From contig NZ_ML769314.1 of assembly GCF_009720365.1 (NCBI RefSeq), positions 363,264-427,263 on the forward strand: DNA of 64,000 bases, read 5' to 3'. The notes under the pieces are model-generated. The model did no database searches and had not been told where the DNA came from. It was given only the letters and a program-made list of their open reading frames with translations. Below, in pieces: positions 17,752-24,614 of the stretch. The first letter of the stretch is position 1. Every line of letters starts with the position of its first letter. The translations under genes were made by a program, and so were the position numbers. The DNA is from Catellatospora paridis (GTDB lineage: Bacteria > Actinomycetota > Actinomycetes > Mycobacteriales > Micromonosporaceae).

Positions 17752-17901
17752 GTCCTCCTGGCACGGATGGTCTGCGGGAGCTCCCGGCCCCCACTTCAGC
17801 ACATCTCCTGGGCTGACCTCGGGAGACGCGGCCGACGGCGCTGCGCTGCGTCGGGTGGCCATTGGCTGGTGGCGACGCTAGAACCGTGGCGTTGCCCGGC
17901 C

Positions 17902-17928
17902 GTGTCAGCTTTGTTTCCGCCGTGTTAC
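17902..17928 (-). promoter_or_regulatory. GlnR-type box upstream of glnA
   Basis: Read on the minus strand the site is GTAAC-N6-GAAAC-N6-GACAC with exact 6-nt spacings. This matches the gTnAC-N6-GaAAC half-site arrangement established for the actinobacterial nitrogen regulator GlnR. It lies 151-177 nt upstream of the glnA start codon, a normal distance for a GlnR-activated glnA promoter. Binding is inferred from pattern and context. Confidence 0.7.
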
Positions 17929-18007
17929 GTCACCGGTAAACCCGGCTCAAGGGCTGCCCGGACAGCTCACCCGGCCGGTACGGCGGAGCGGACGGTACGC
18001 TCGGCGG

Positions 18008-18373
18008 GTGACCGACGCATCCCTGCCTGCCGTACCCTCCCTGGCCCGACGGTTCGGGGCGCTGCTGCTCGACTGGATGCTGTGCGTCCTGGCGGCCGGT
18101 GTCTTCGCGGACCCGATGCGGGACGGCTGGGCGGCTCCGGTGGTGCTGATCGCCGTCTACGCCGTCTTCGTCGGGTTCTTCGGGCAGACGCCGGGCATGC
18201 GCGTGACGAAGATTACCTGCCTCGGCGTCGACTCGGGTCAGCCGGTCGGCCCTCTCAAGGGCGCCCTCCGGGGCACCCTGCTCGCCCTGGTCATCCCCGC
18301 CCTGATCATGGACGGCGAACGCCGCGGCCTGCACGACCGCGTCGCCGGCACCCTGATCCGCCCCGCCGTCTGA
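18008..18373 (+). CDS. RDD family membrane protein
   Basis: Small 121-aa integral membrane protein. The family signature is present: an early Arg in 'SLARRFGALLLDWML' with the Asp in the first membrane segment, a second segment 'VVLIAVYAVFVGFFGQTPG' followed by 'MRVTKI', and the terminal 'HDRVAGT' Asp-Arg pair. The role is not established for most members (ion exchange is known for a few). GTG 18008 is divergent from glnA, and the two genes probably share the 256-nt control region; this glnA/RDD neighbourhood is common in actinobacteria. Confidence 0.85.
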   Translation: MTDASLPAVPSLARRFGALLLDWMLCVLAAGVFADPMRDGWAAPVVLIAVYAVFVGFFGQTPGMRVTKITCLGVDSGQPVGPLKGALRGTLLALVIPALIMDGERRGLHDRVAGTLIRPAV

Positions 18374-18425
18374 CCGTCCCGCCCGGCCCCGGCCCCGGCC
18401 CCGCTCCGGCCCGGACGGGCGACGG

Positions 18426-18496
18426 TGATCGTCCGACTTGCCAGGGGCGAATGAGGGCTCAAGATACGCACAGGTGCCGGGCAAGTCGGACGATCA
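18426..18496. repeat. Long intergenic dyad, copy 1 of a two-copy family
   Basis: Perfect 17-bp arms (TGATCGTCCGACTTGCC, 18426-18442, and its complement 18480-18496) around a 37-nt centre containing 'GGCGAATGAGGGCTCAAGAT' then ACGC. The outer arm words and the core recur at 23912-23988, so this is a repeat family rather than only a terminator. It lies between the convergent RDD and MFS genes and could terminate both. Confidence 0.7.
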
Positions 18497-18519
18497 TGAC
18501 GGCAGGGTGGCGGGTCGCC

Positions 18520-19908
18520 TCACCGCGTGGATGTCGGTGCTGACGGCTTGGCCAGGCGGGCGTGACGGAGGGCAGGGATCGCCACGCACATCGCGGCCGC
18601 GACGAGGATCAGGGCGGCGCTGGCGGCGAACGCGGTGACCGTGCCCAGGCGGGCCGCGGCGACGCCCATGACGGCCATCGCCATCGGGGTCACGCCCAGG
18701 CTCGCCAGGTTGTTGATCGAGGCCACCCGGCCGCGGTGCGAGTCGGCGGTGTATGTGTGCGTCAGGCCGCTGAGCAGCACCGCCTGCGGTCCGCCGGCCA
18801 GCCCGCCGACCGCGGTGGCGACGAACGCCCAGGCCGGGAGCGGGGCGACGGCGATCGCGAACAGCGCACCGCACTGCACGACCGCGCAGCAGGCCACGAT
18901 CACGCCGAGCCGTCCCGCCGGACGCCACCGCATCATCAGCAGGTTCCCGGCGACCGAACCCGCGCCGAACCCGGCGAGCATCACGCCGATCCCGCCCGCG
19001 CCCCAGCCGCGTTCGTCGGCCACCAGCGCCAGGCCCACGTTGAGCGGGCCGACCGCACCGAGGTTGACCAGCAGGCCGACCAGCGTCACCGACCGCAGCA
19101 ACGGGTGCCCGGCAAGGTAGTGCAGACCCTCGCGCACCGCCACGCCGATCGGCGTGCGGGCCGCCGCGGGTACCGCCCCGGCCTCCGCATCGGCGGGTCC
19201 GGCGGTGGCGCCTCGGGTGAGCCCGGCCGCCGCCGCGGGGGCTGCCCCGGCCTCCAAGTCGGCGGGTCCGGGCGTGGCACGTCGCGCAGGCTCACCGGCG
19301 GCGGTCGCCGGGCGCACCGACCACAGGGCGAGCACCGACACCGCGAACGTCGCCGCGTTGACCAGGCAGGCCAGCGGGAGTCCGCCCACCGGCAGCAGCA
19401 GGCCGCCCAACGGCGCGCCGAAGGTCAGCGCGAGCCGGGCGGTCAGCCCGGACATGGCGAGTCCGCCGGTGAGCTGGGCGGGGGGCAGCAGGCGCGGCAG
19501 CATCGCGCCGGCCGCGGGCAGGAACAGGGCGTCGGCCAGCCCGAACGCCAGCGCCACCACGACCAGCAGCGCGACGCTCGGCTGCGCCAGCGCCACCGCC
19601 GCGGTGACGAGGGCGATCGCGCCGCGGGCGAGGTCGCTGCCGATCATCAGGCGGCGGGGGCCGTACCGGTCGACGATCGCGCCGCCGAACAGCAGCAGCA
19701 CGAGCCGGGGCAGGGCGGATACGGCCAGGACGACACCGGCCGTGCCGGGGGAGGCGAGCTGGACGGCGCTGAAGGACAGCGCGACGTACCAGACCTGATC
19801 GCCGAGGATCGAGACGGCCTGCCCGCCGAGGTAGCGCAGGAAGGCGGGCCGGCGGTGGGCGGGGACGGCGGGCGGGGTGTACGGGGGAGCCAGGGTCGCG
19901 GTAGTCAT
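18520..19908 (-). CDS. MFS transporter (drug/siderophore exporter-like)
   Basis: Predicted 462-aa major facilitator protein with about 12 membrane segments and a longer central cytoplasmic loop rich in Ala/Gly/Pro (about residues 200-260). The opening 'AFLRYLGGQAVSILGDQVWYVALSF' and 'IVDRYGPRRLMIGSDLARG' fit the EntS/macrolide-efflux-like MFS_3 group. Export of a toxic compound is the family expectation; the substrate is unknown. ATG 19908 overlaps the stop of the upstream HTH regulator (ATGA), so both are translated from one mRNA and the regulator probably controls this exporter through the dyad at 20496-20535. The central loop appears to be an internal near-duplication (two 'AEAG/EAGAAPAAA'-like segments). 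Confidence 0.9.
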   Translation of the reverse strand: MTTATLAPPYTPPAVPAHRRPAFLRYLGGQAVSILGDQVWYVALSFSAVQLASPGTAGVVLAVSALPRLVLLLFGGAIVDRYGPRRLMIGSDLARGAIALVTAAVALAQPSVALLVVVALAFGLADALFLPAAGAMLPRLLPPAQLTGGLAMSGLTARLALTFGAPLGGLLLPVGGLPLACLVNAATFAVSVLALWSVRPATAAGEPARRATPGPADLEAGAAPAAAAGLTRGATAGPADAEAGAVPAAARTPIGVAVREGLHYLAGHPLLRSVTLVGLLVNLGAVGPLNVGLALVADERGWGAGGIGVMLAGFGAGSVAGNLLMMRWRPAGRLGVIVACCAVVQCGALFAIAVAPLPAWAFVATAVGGLAGGPQAVLLSGLTHTYTADSHRGRVASINNLASLGVTPMAMAVMGVAAARLGTVTAFAASAALILVAAAMCVAIPALRHARLAKPSAPTSTR

Positions 19909-20483
19909 CAGGGGCGCTCCGGGAAGGCGTGGAAGAAGAGGAAGACGTGTTCGCGGTCGGCGTCGTCCGAGCGGGCGGCGCGCTCGTTGCTCCGCTGCTT
20001 CCAGCGGACGACCAGCTCGTGCAGTTCCCCGGTCAGCTCGGCCAGTTCGGCCGGGGTCAGCCGGAGGAAGGTGTCGCTGCTCATCGCGGCGGCCTGCCAC
20101 TGCTCGCTCCAGCTGTCGCGGGACTGCTCGTAGCCGCGTACGCGCTCGAACTCGTCGATGACGGTCTGCGCCTTGACGGCCGACGAGATCGCCTGGCCCT
20201 CGGGGGTGGGGAAGTCGAGCGAGGACCAGCCGGTGGGGCCGGGCACCACACGCCACCAGCGCTCGCGGCGGTCGCGGGCCAGCTCGGGCACGTCCTCGAC
20301 GAACCCGGCCTTGGCCAGCTCGCGCAGGTGGTAGCTGGTCTGCCCGGGGTCGGTGCCCAGGCGCTTGGACAGGGTCGCGCCGGTGGCGGGGCCGAGCTGG
20401 GTCAGCAGCCGGTAGAGCTTCTGCCGGATCGGCTGGGCGAGGCCTTTGAGGACCTCGGGATCGGTGATGCGCCTCATCTCCAT
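19908..20483 (-). CDS. ArsR-like winged-helix regulator (HTH_20 type)
   Basis: Predicted 191-aa transcription regulator. The N-terminal winged helix reads 'DPEVLKGLAQPIRQKLYRLL' and 'GATLSKRLGTDPGQTSYHLRELAKAGFVED', with the SYHLREL recognition helix typical of ArsR-like HTH_20 proteins. The C-terminal ~110 residues are helical and carry no metal-binding cysteines, so it is more likely a ligand sensor than a metal sensor. ATG 20483 (MEMRRITD) is chosen; a TTG nine bases upstream is possible. It overlaps the MFS gene by a shared ATGA and has a 13-bp perfect dyad just upstream, the usual arrangement of an autoregulated exporter repressor. Confidence 0.88.
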   Translation of the reverse strand: MEMRRITDPEVLKGLAQPIRQKLYRLLTQLGPATGATLSKRLGTDPGQTSYHLRELAKAGFVEDVPELARDRRERWWRVVPGPTGWSSLDFPTPEGQAISSAVKAQTVIDEFERVRGYEQSRDSWSEQWQAAAMSSDTFLRLTPAELAELTGELHELVVRWKQRSNERAARSDDADREHVFLFFHAFPERP

Positions 20484-20495
20484 GCCCACCAACCT

Positions 20496-20535
20496 AGATC
20501 CAGTAGATCCCTACCGCAATATATCTACTGGATCT
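20496..20535. promoter_or_regulatory. Operator-like dyad for the HTH regulator/MFS operon
   Basis: AGATCCAGTAGAT (20496-20508) and its exact complement ATCTACTGGATCT (20523-20535) are separated by 14 nt. The element starts 13 nt upstream of the regulator start codon and is strikingly AT-rich for this genome. The position and symmetry suggest an operator bound by the regulator itself, overlapping the promoter. Confidence 0.7.
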
Positions 20536-20564
20536 TGCAAATATCGATATGTGCGGGCGTTAAA

Positions 20565-20606
20565 AAGGGCACCTTCTACAACGCATAGCGTTAAGAAGGT
20601 GCCCTT
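20565..20606. terminator. Stem-loop of the GGGCACCTTCT family
   Basis: AAGGGCACCTTCT (20565-20577) pairs perfectly with 20594-20606, and the loop contains a smaller AACGC/GCGTT stem. It follows the stop of the DUF4191 gene (minus strand reading toward lower coordinates is upstream here), and lies between that gene and the HTH operon promoter. The arm word recurs at 60413 and, with one change, at 35239. Confidence 0.65.
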
Positions 20607-20615
20607 CCCTTGGGG

Positions 20616-21308
20616 TCAGCGCTGGCGGCCGCCGCCGCGCGGCATGCGCGGCGGACGGAACTCCTTGGGGAGCTGGCCGCGGGGCATCTGGGGGCGGGCG
20701 TTGAGGGCGGTCAGGGCCCGGTCCAGGGCGTTGACCTCCTTGCCCGACAGGTTGCGGGGCAGGCGCATCAGCGTCATCCGCAGCTTGCGGATGGACAGCT
20801 GGCCCTCTTCGGTGCCGATGATGTAGTCGTACAGCGGGGCGTCGCCGATGACCTTGCTCAGGCGGCGCTTCTGCTCGCCGAGCAGCGGCTTGAGCCGCGC
20901 CGGGTTGCCCTCGGCGAGCAGGATGACGCCGGGCTTGCCGATCACCAGGTGCACCACGTCGAACTGGGTGGTCGCCGAAACGGCCTGCTTGACCCGCCAG
21001 TCACCGCGCATCTGCTCGACGAGCTGGCCGGCCGCGCCGGGCTGGCCCTCCATCATGTTCATCATCGCGGTGTTCGACCGCAGGTTGAGCACGATGAGCA
21101 CCGCCAGCAGCGCGGTCAGGATGCCCAGCGGGATCCAGATCCAGCCCCAGCCCAGCAGCACCGCCACCACGGTGAGGGCCAGCGGCAGCACGACAGCGGC
21201 CGCCACCAGGGGCGTGAACCACTTGTCCTGCTTGGCGGTGAACTTGAACACCATGCCGATCTGCTTCAACCGCTGGAAGAAGGAGACCTTTTCTTCGGCC
21301 TTTGCCAT
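20616..21308 (-). CDS. DUF4191 family membrane protein
   Basis: Predicted 230-aa protein. Residues 33-80 hold two adjacent membrane segments (PLVAAAVVLPLALTVVAVLL and IWIPLGILTALLAVLIVL), and the remaining ~150 residues are cytoplasmic and end in a basic PRMPRGGGRQR tail. This matches the actinobacterial DUF4191 family, commonly next to lipA. No biochemical role is established. It lies 34 nt downstream of lipA in the same direction, so cotranscription is likely and a link to lipoate metabolism or membrane attachment is possible. Confidence 0.85.
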   Translation of the reverse strand: MAKAEEKVSFFQRLKQIGMVFKFTAKQDKWFTPLVAAAVVLPLALTVVAVLLGWGWIWIPLGILTALLAVLIVLNLRSNTAMMNMMEGQPGAAGQLVEQMRGDWRVKQAVSATTQFDVVHLVIGKPGVILLAEGNPARLKPLLGEQKRRLSKVIGDAPLYDYIIGTEEGQLSIRKLRMTLMRLPRNLSGKEVNALDRALTALNARPQMPRGQLPKEFRPPRMPRGGGRQR

Positions 21309-21342
21309 AGACGAGATCCTAGATTGGGTGACGGTGGGGCTT

Positions 21343-22278
21343 TCAGGCGGCGGCAGTGCGCGCGTCGAGTGCCTGACGATACAAGCGACCGGCCCGGTAT
21401 GACGAACGCACCAGGGGGCCGCTCATCACGCCGGCGAAGCCGATCTCCTCGGCCTCCTCGCGCAGCTCGACGAACTCCTCGGGCTTCACCCAGCGCTCGA
21501 CGGGGTGGTGGCGCGGGGTGGGGCGCAGGTACTGCGTGATGGTGATCAGCTCGCAGCCGGCCTCGTGCAGGTCGCGCAGCGCCTGCGAGATCTCCGCGCG
21601 CTCCTCGCCCATGCCCAGGATCAGGTTCGACTTGGTGACGAGCCCGGCCTTGCGGGCCTTGGTGATCACGCCGAGGGAGCGGTCGTAGCGGAACCCGGGG
21701 CGGATGCGCTTGAAGATGCGCGGCACGGTCTCCACGTTGTGCGCCAGCACCTCGGGCGCGGCCGAGAAGACCTCGGCCAGCTGCTCCGGCACGGCGTTGA
21801 AGTCGGGGATCAGCAGCTCGACGCCGCAGCCGGGGACGAGGGAGTGGATCTGGCGGACCGTCTCGGCGTACAGCCAGGCGCCGCCGTCTGGCAGGTCGTC
21901 GCGGGCGACGCCGGTCACGGTGGCGTACTTCAGGCCCATGGTGGCGACGGACTCGCCGACCCGGCGGGGCTCGTCGGCGTCGAACTCGGCCGGCTTGCCG
22001 GTGTCGATCTGGCAGAAGTCGCAGCGGCGGGTGCACTGGTCACCGCCGATGAGGAAGGTCGCCTCGCGGTCCTCCCAGCACTCGTAGATGTTGGGGCAGC
22101 CGGCCTCCTGGCACACCGTGTGCAGGCCTTCCCGCTTCACCAGCGAGCTGAGCTGGGTGAACTCCGGACCCATCTTCGCCTTGACCTTGATCCACTCAGG
22201 CTTACGCTCGATGGGGGTCTCGGCGTTACGGGCCTCGACGCGCAACAGGCGCCGGCCCTCAGGAGCGACGATGGTCAT
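21343..22278 (-). CDS. lipA: Lipoyl synthase
   Basis: Radical-SAM enzyme that inserts two sulfurs into protein-bound octanoyl groups to form lipoate. The 311-aa protein has both iron-sulfur motifs: the auxiliary cluster Cys56-x4-Cys61-x5-Cys67 ('[12 protein letters not shown]') and the radical-SAM Cys82-x3-Cys86-x2-Cys89 ('CTRRCDFC'). The C-terminal '[11 protein letters not shown]' supplies the RSSY serine that ligates the auxiliary cluster. I chose ATG 22278 ([18 protein letters not shown]), which gives the standard actinobacterial N-terminus; extension to 22380 would add 34 residues into the control region. lipB lies 4.3 kb away, separated by unrelated genes. Confidence 0.96.
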   Translation of the reverse strand: MTIVAPEGRRLLRVEARNAETPIERKPEWIKVKAKMGPEFTQLSSLVKREGLHTVCQEAGCPNIYECWEDREATFLIGGDQCTRRCDFCQIDTGKPAEFDADEPRRVGESVATMGLKYATVTGVARDDLPDGGAWLYAETVRQIHSLVPGCGVELLIPDFNAVPEQLAEVFSAAPEVLAHNVETVPRIFKRIRPGFRYDRSLGVITKARKAGLVTKSNLILGMGEERAEISQALRDLHEAGCELITITQYLRPTPRHHPVERWVKPEEFVELREEAEEIGFAGVMSGPLVRSSYRAGRLYRQALDARTAAA

Positions 22279-22384
22279 GCCCGCCAGCGTACGCGGAGAA
22301 ACAGCCTTGATCTTCTGCTGGGTAACGGACGTCTCAGCCCCGACGCGCCCGGAAAAACGGGCTGCGCGGCTCCCGATCATGGTC

Positions 22385-22588
22385 TACAGTCTCCGCTCAA
22401 CAGCAGTGACGGGGTGAATCACCGGAGTGACGCCCGGGTCGGGACGGCGTGCAGCCGCCCGTGTGGCTCCGCTCACGCGCTGGTAGAGGCCCGGATCATC
22501 CGGGTGAAGGTGTGGTGGCACCGCGGGTTCCCAAACCGCCCACACCCCTTTGGGGATGGCGTTGCGGAAGAACCCGGAGGTACCCACC
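22385..22588 (+). promoter_or_regulatory. T-box riboswitch leader of the AspRS gene
   Basis: The diagnostic T-box core TGGCACCGCG is at 22516-22525. GGTGTGG (22509-22515) pairs with CCACACC (22540-22546) to form the antiterminator/antisequestrator stem around it. A stem III-like hairpin CCCGGATCATCCGGG precedes it, and AGTGA words upstream could start specifier loops. Alternatively CGGGTT after the core can pair with AACCCG just before the GGAGG ribosome site, which suggests translational control by uncharged tRNA, as in actinobacterial ileS leaders. I could not fix the specifier codon; GAC at 22443-22445 is one candidate for Asp. Confidence 0.8.
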
Positions 22589-23866
22589 ATGCAACGCATC
22601 CTTTCCGTCGAACTGCCCCGCCATGTGGGCGCACGGATCACCATCGCCGGCTGGATCCATCGCCGCCGGCTGCTCAAATCGGTCTCCTTCCTCATCGTGC
22701 GCGACGCGTCCGGGCTCAGCCAGGTCGTGGTCACCGAGCCGGAGCTGCGGGCCCACCTGGAGACGCTGCCCGAGGAGACCGTGGTCGCCGTCGAGGGCCT
22801 GGTCACCGCGAACCCGGCCGCGCCCGGCGGGGCGGAGCTGACCGAGCCGGTGGTACGCCTGCTCGGCGAGCCCGCCCAGCCGACGCCGTTCGACCTGTAC
22901 CGGCCGGTGCTGACGCCGACCCTGCCCACCCAGCTGGACCACGCCCCGCTGTCGCTGCGCCACCCGTCCCGGGCCCGCGCGCTGCGGATCAGTGCAGCGG
23001 CCGCGGCCGGGTTCCGCGAGGGCATGGACACGCTCGGCTTCACCGAGATCCACACGCCCAAGATCGTGGCGACGGCGACCGAGTCCGGGGCGAACGTGTT
23101 CGCGCTGGACTACTTCGGCCGTCCCGCCTACCTGGCCCAGTCGCCGCAGTTCTACAAGCAGCAGATGGTCGGCGTGTTCGAGCGGGTGTACGAGGTCGGC
23201 CCGGTGTTCCGGGCCGAGCCCAGCGACACCACCCGGCACCTGGCCCAGTACACCTCGCTCGACGCGGAGCTGGGCTTCATCGGCGACCACCGCGACGTGA
23301 TGGCGGTGCTGCGCGAGACCGTGGCGGCCATGGTCGCCCGGGTCGGCGCGCTCGGCGCGGCCGTGGCGGGCCTGGAGCTGCCCGAGGTGCCGGCTGAGAT
23401 CCCGGCGCTGCACTTCAGCGAGGCGCTCAAGATCGCTGGTGCGCCGGCGGACGAGCCCGACCTGGCGCCCGCGCACGAGCGGGCGATCGGCGAATGGGCC
23501 AAGCGCGAGCACGGCAGCGAGTTCGTCTTCGTCACCGGCTACCCGATGGTGAAGCGGCCGTTCTACACCCACCCGCAGCCCGGCGACGAGCGCTGGTCGA
23601 ACAGCTTCGACCTGCTGTTCCGGGGCCTGGAGATGGTCACCGGGGGACAGCGGCTGCACCGCTACAGCGACTACCTCGCGGCGCTGGCCGCGCACGGGGA
23701 GAGCGCCGAGCCGTACGAGCCCTACCTGCAGGCGTTCCGCCACGGGATGCCGCCGCACGGCGGGTTCGCGATCGGCCTGGAGCGCTTCGTCGCCCGCATC
23801 ACCGGGGCGCAGAACATCCGCGAGGTCACCGCGTACCCGCGCGACCTGCACCGCGTCACGCCGTAG
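22589..23866 (+). CDS. aspS: Aspartate--tRNA ligase, archaeal/eukaryal type (possibly non-discriminating)
   Basis: Class IIb aminoacyl-tRNA synthetase of 425 aa, far shorter than the ~590-aa bacterial AspRS and lacking its GAD insertion. The N-terminal OB fold binds the anticodon ('ARITIAGWIHRRRLLKSVSF'). Motif 2 is 'VGPVFRAEPSDTTRHL' followed by 'YTSLDAELGFI', and motif 3 is 'GGFAIGLERFVARI'. Enzymes of this type often aspartylate both tRNA-Asp and tRNA-Asn, feeding GatCAB amidation, so a second, specialised AspRS is plausible here; an AsnRS-like activity cannot be excluded. ATG 22589 follows a strong GGAGG at 22576-22580. The gene is headed by a T-box leader and is divergent from lipA. Confidence 0.85.
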   Translation: MQRILSVELPRHVGARITIAGWIHRRRLLKSVSFLIVRDASGLSQVVVTEPELRAHLETLPEETVVAVEGLVTANPAAPGGAELTEPVVRLLGEPAQPTPFDLYRPVLTPTLPTQLDHAPLSLRHPSRARALRISAAAAAGFREGMDTLGFTEIHTPKIVATATESGANVFALDYFGRPAYLAQSPQFYKQQMVGVFERVYEVGPVFRAEPSDTTRHLAQYTSLDAELGFIGDHRDVMAVLRETVAAMVARVGALGAAVAGLELPEVPAEIPALHFSEALKIAGAPADEPDLAPAHERAIGEWAKREHGSEFVFVTGYPMVKRPFYTHPQPGDERWSNSFDLLFRGLEMVTGGQRLHRYSDYLAALAAHGESAEPYEPYLQAFRHGMPPHGGFAIGLERFVARITGAQNIREVTAYPRDLHRVTP

Positions 23867-23924
23867 CCCCTGGACCCGCCGCGCGGCCCACCACACCGGG
23901 TCGCGCGGCGCTTGATCGACCGAC

Positions 23925-23977
23925 TTGCCTGGCAATCGGGCGTATGAGCAGTCAAGATACGCCCGATTGCCAGGCAA
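23925..23977. repeat. Perfect 21-bp intergenic hairpin, copy 2 of the dyad family
   Basis: Left arm 23925-23945 and right arm 23957-23977 are perfectly complementary across 21 bp with an 11-nt loop (GAGCAGTCAAG). Outside the arms the words TGATC..CCG and CGG..GATCA give an extended, imperfect outer stem. The outer words, the ATGAG and the TCAAGATACGC core are shared with the element at 18426-18496. It lies between the AspRS gene and lemA, where it may also act as a terminator. Confidence 0.75.
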
Positions 23978-24006
23978 AACGGATGATCAGGTGGCACGGT
24001 GAGGGC

Positions 24007-24603
24007 ATGGAGTTCCTGATCGGGTTGATCTGCCTGCTGATCATCGTGGTGGTGATCGTGGCCTGGGTCGCCTCGCTCTACAACGGCCTGGTGCGCTCGC
24101 GCAACGGCTACCAGAACGCGTTCGCGCAGATCGACGTGCAGCTCACGCGCCGCCACGATCTGATCCCGAACCTGGTCGAGACGGCGAAGGGCTACCTCAA
24201 GCACGAGCGCGAGACCCTGGAGGCGGTCACCGCCGCGCGGACCGCCGCGATGACCGCGCAGGCCACCGCGGCCCGCAATCCGGGCGACCCGGCGGCCATG
24301 CAGGGCCTGGCCGGCGCCGAGAACGGACTGACCCAGGCGCTGGGCAGGCTGTTCGCGGTGTCGGAGGCCTATCCGGACCTCAAGGCCAACCAGAACATGA
24401 TGCAGCTGTCGGAGGAGCTGACCTCCACCGAGAACCGGGTCGCGTTCGCCCGGCAGGGCTACAACGACGCCGTGCTGGCGTACAACAACAAGCGCGAGAC
24501 GTTCCCGGGCAGCGTGCTGGCCGGGCCGTTCGGCTTCCACAAGGCCGCGCTGCTGGAGATCGACGACCCGGGCAAGCGCGAAGCCCCGCGCGTGCAGTTC
24601 TGA
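24007..24603 (+). CDS. LemA family protein
   Basis: Predicted 198-aa protein with one N-terminal membrane anchor (MEFLIGLICLLIIVVVIVAW) and a helical bundle outside or inside the membrane. The family signature 'YNGLVRSRNGYQNAFAQIDVQLTRRHDLIPNLVETAKGY' is intact (YN...RN....A...ID.QL.RR.DLIPNLV), and the end 'VAFARQGYNDAVLAYNN' is also typical. No reaction is known; LemA proteins often sit beside membrane peptidases. ATG 24007 begins directly at the anchor. The M48 peptidase gene follows after 11 nt, so the two form one unit. Confidence 0.92.
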   Translation: MEFLIGLICLLIIVVVIVAWVASLYNGLVRSRNGYQNAFAQIDVQLTRRHDLIPNLVETAKGYLKHERETLEAVTAARTAAMTAQATAARNPGDPAAMQGLAGAENGLTQALGRLFAVSEAYPDLKANQNMMQLSEELTSTENRVAFARQGYNDAVLAYNNKRETFPGSVLAGPFGFHKAALLEIDDPGKREAPRVQF

Positions 24604-24614
24604 CCGCCGCGGCG

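Noticed and set aside
17752-17862. Extended glnA start at 17862
   Set aside because: The 37 extra residues are unlike any glutamine synthetase N-terminus, while GTG 17751 has a perfect ribosome site and family-length product.
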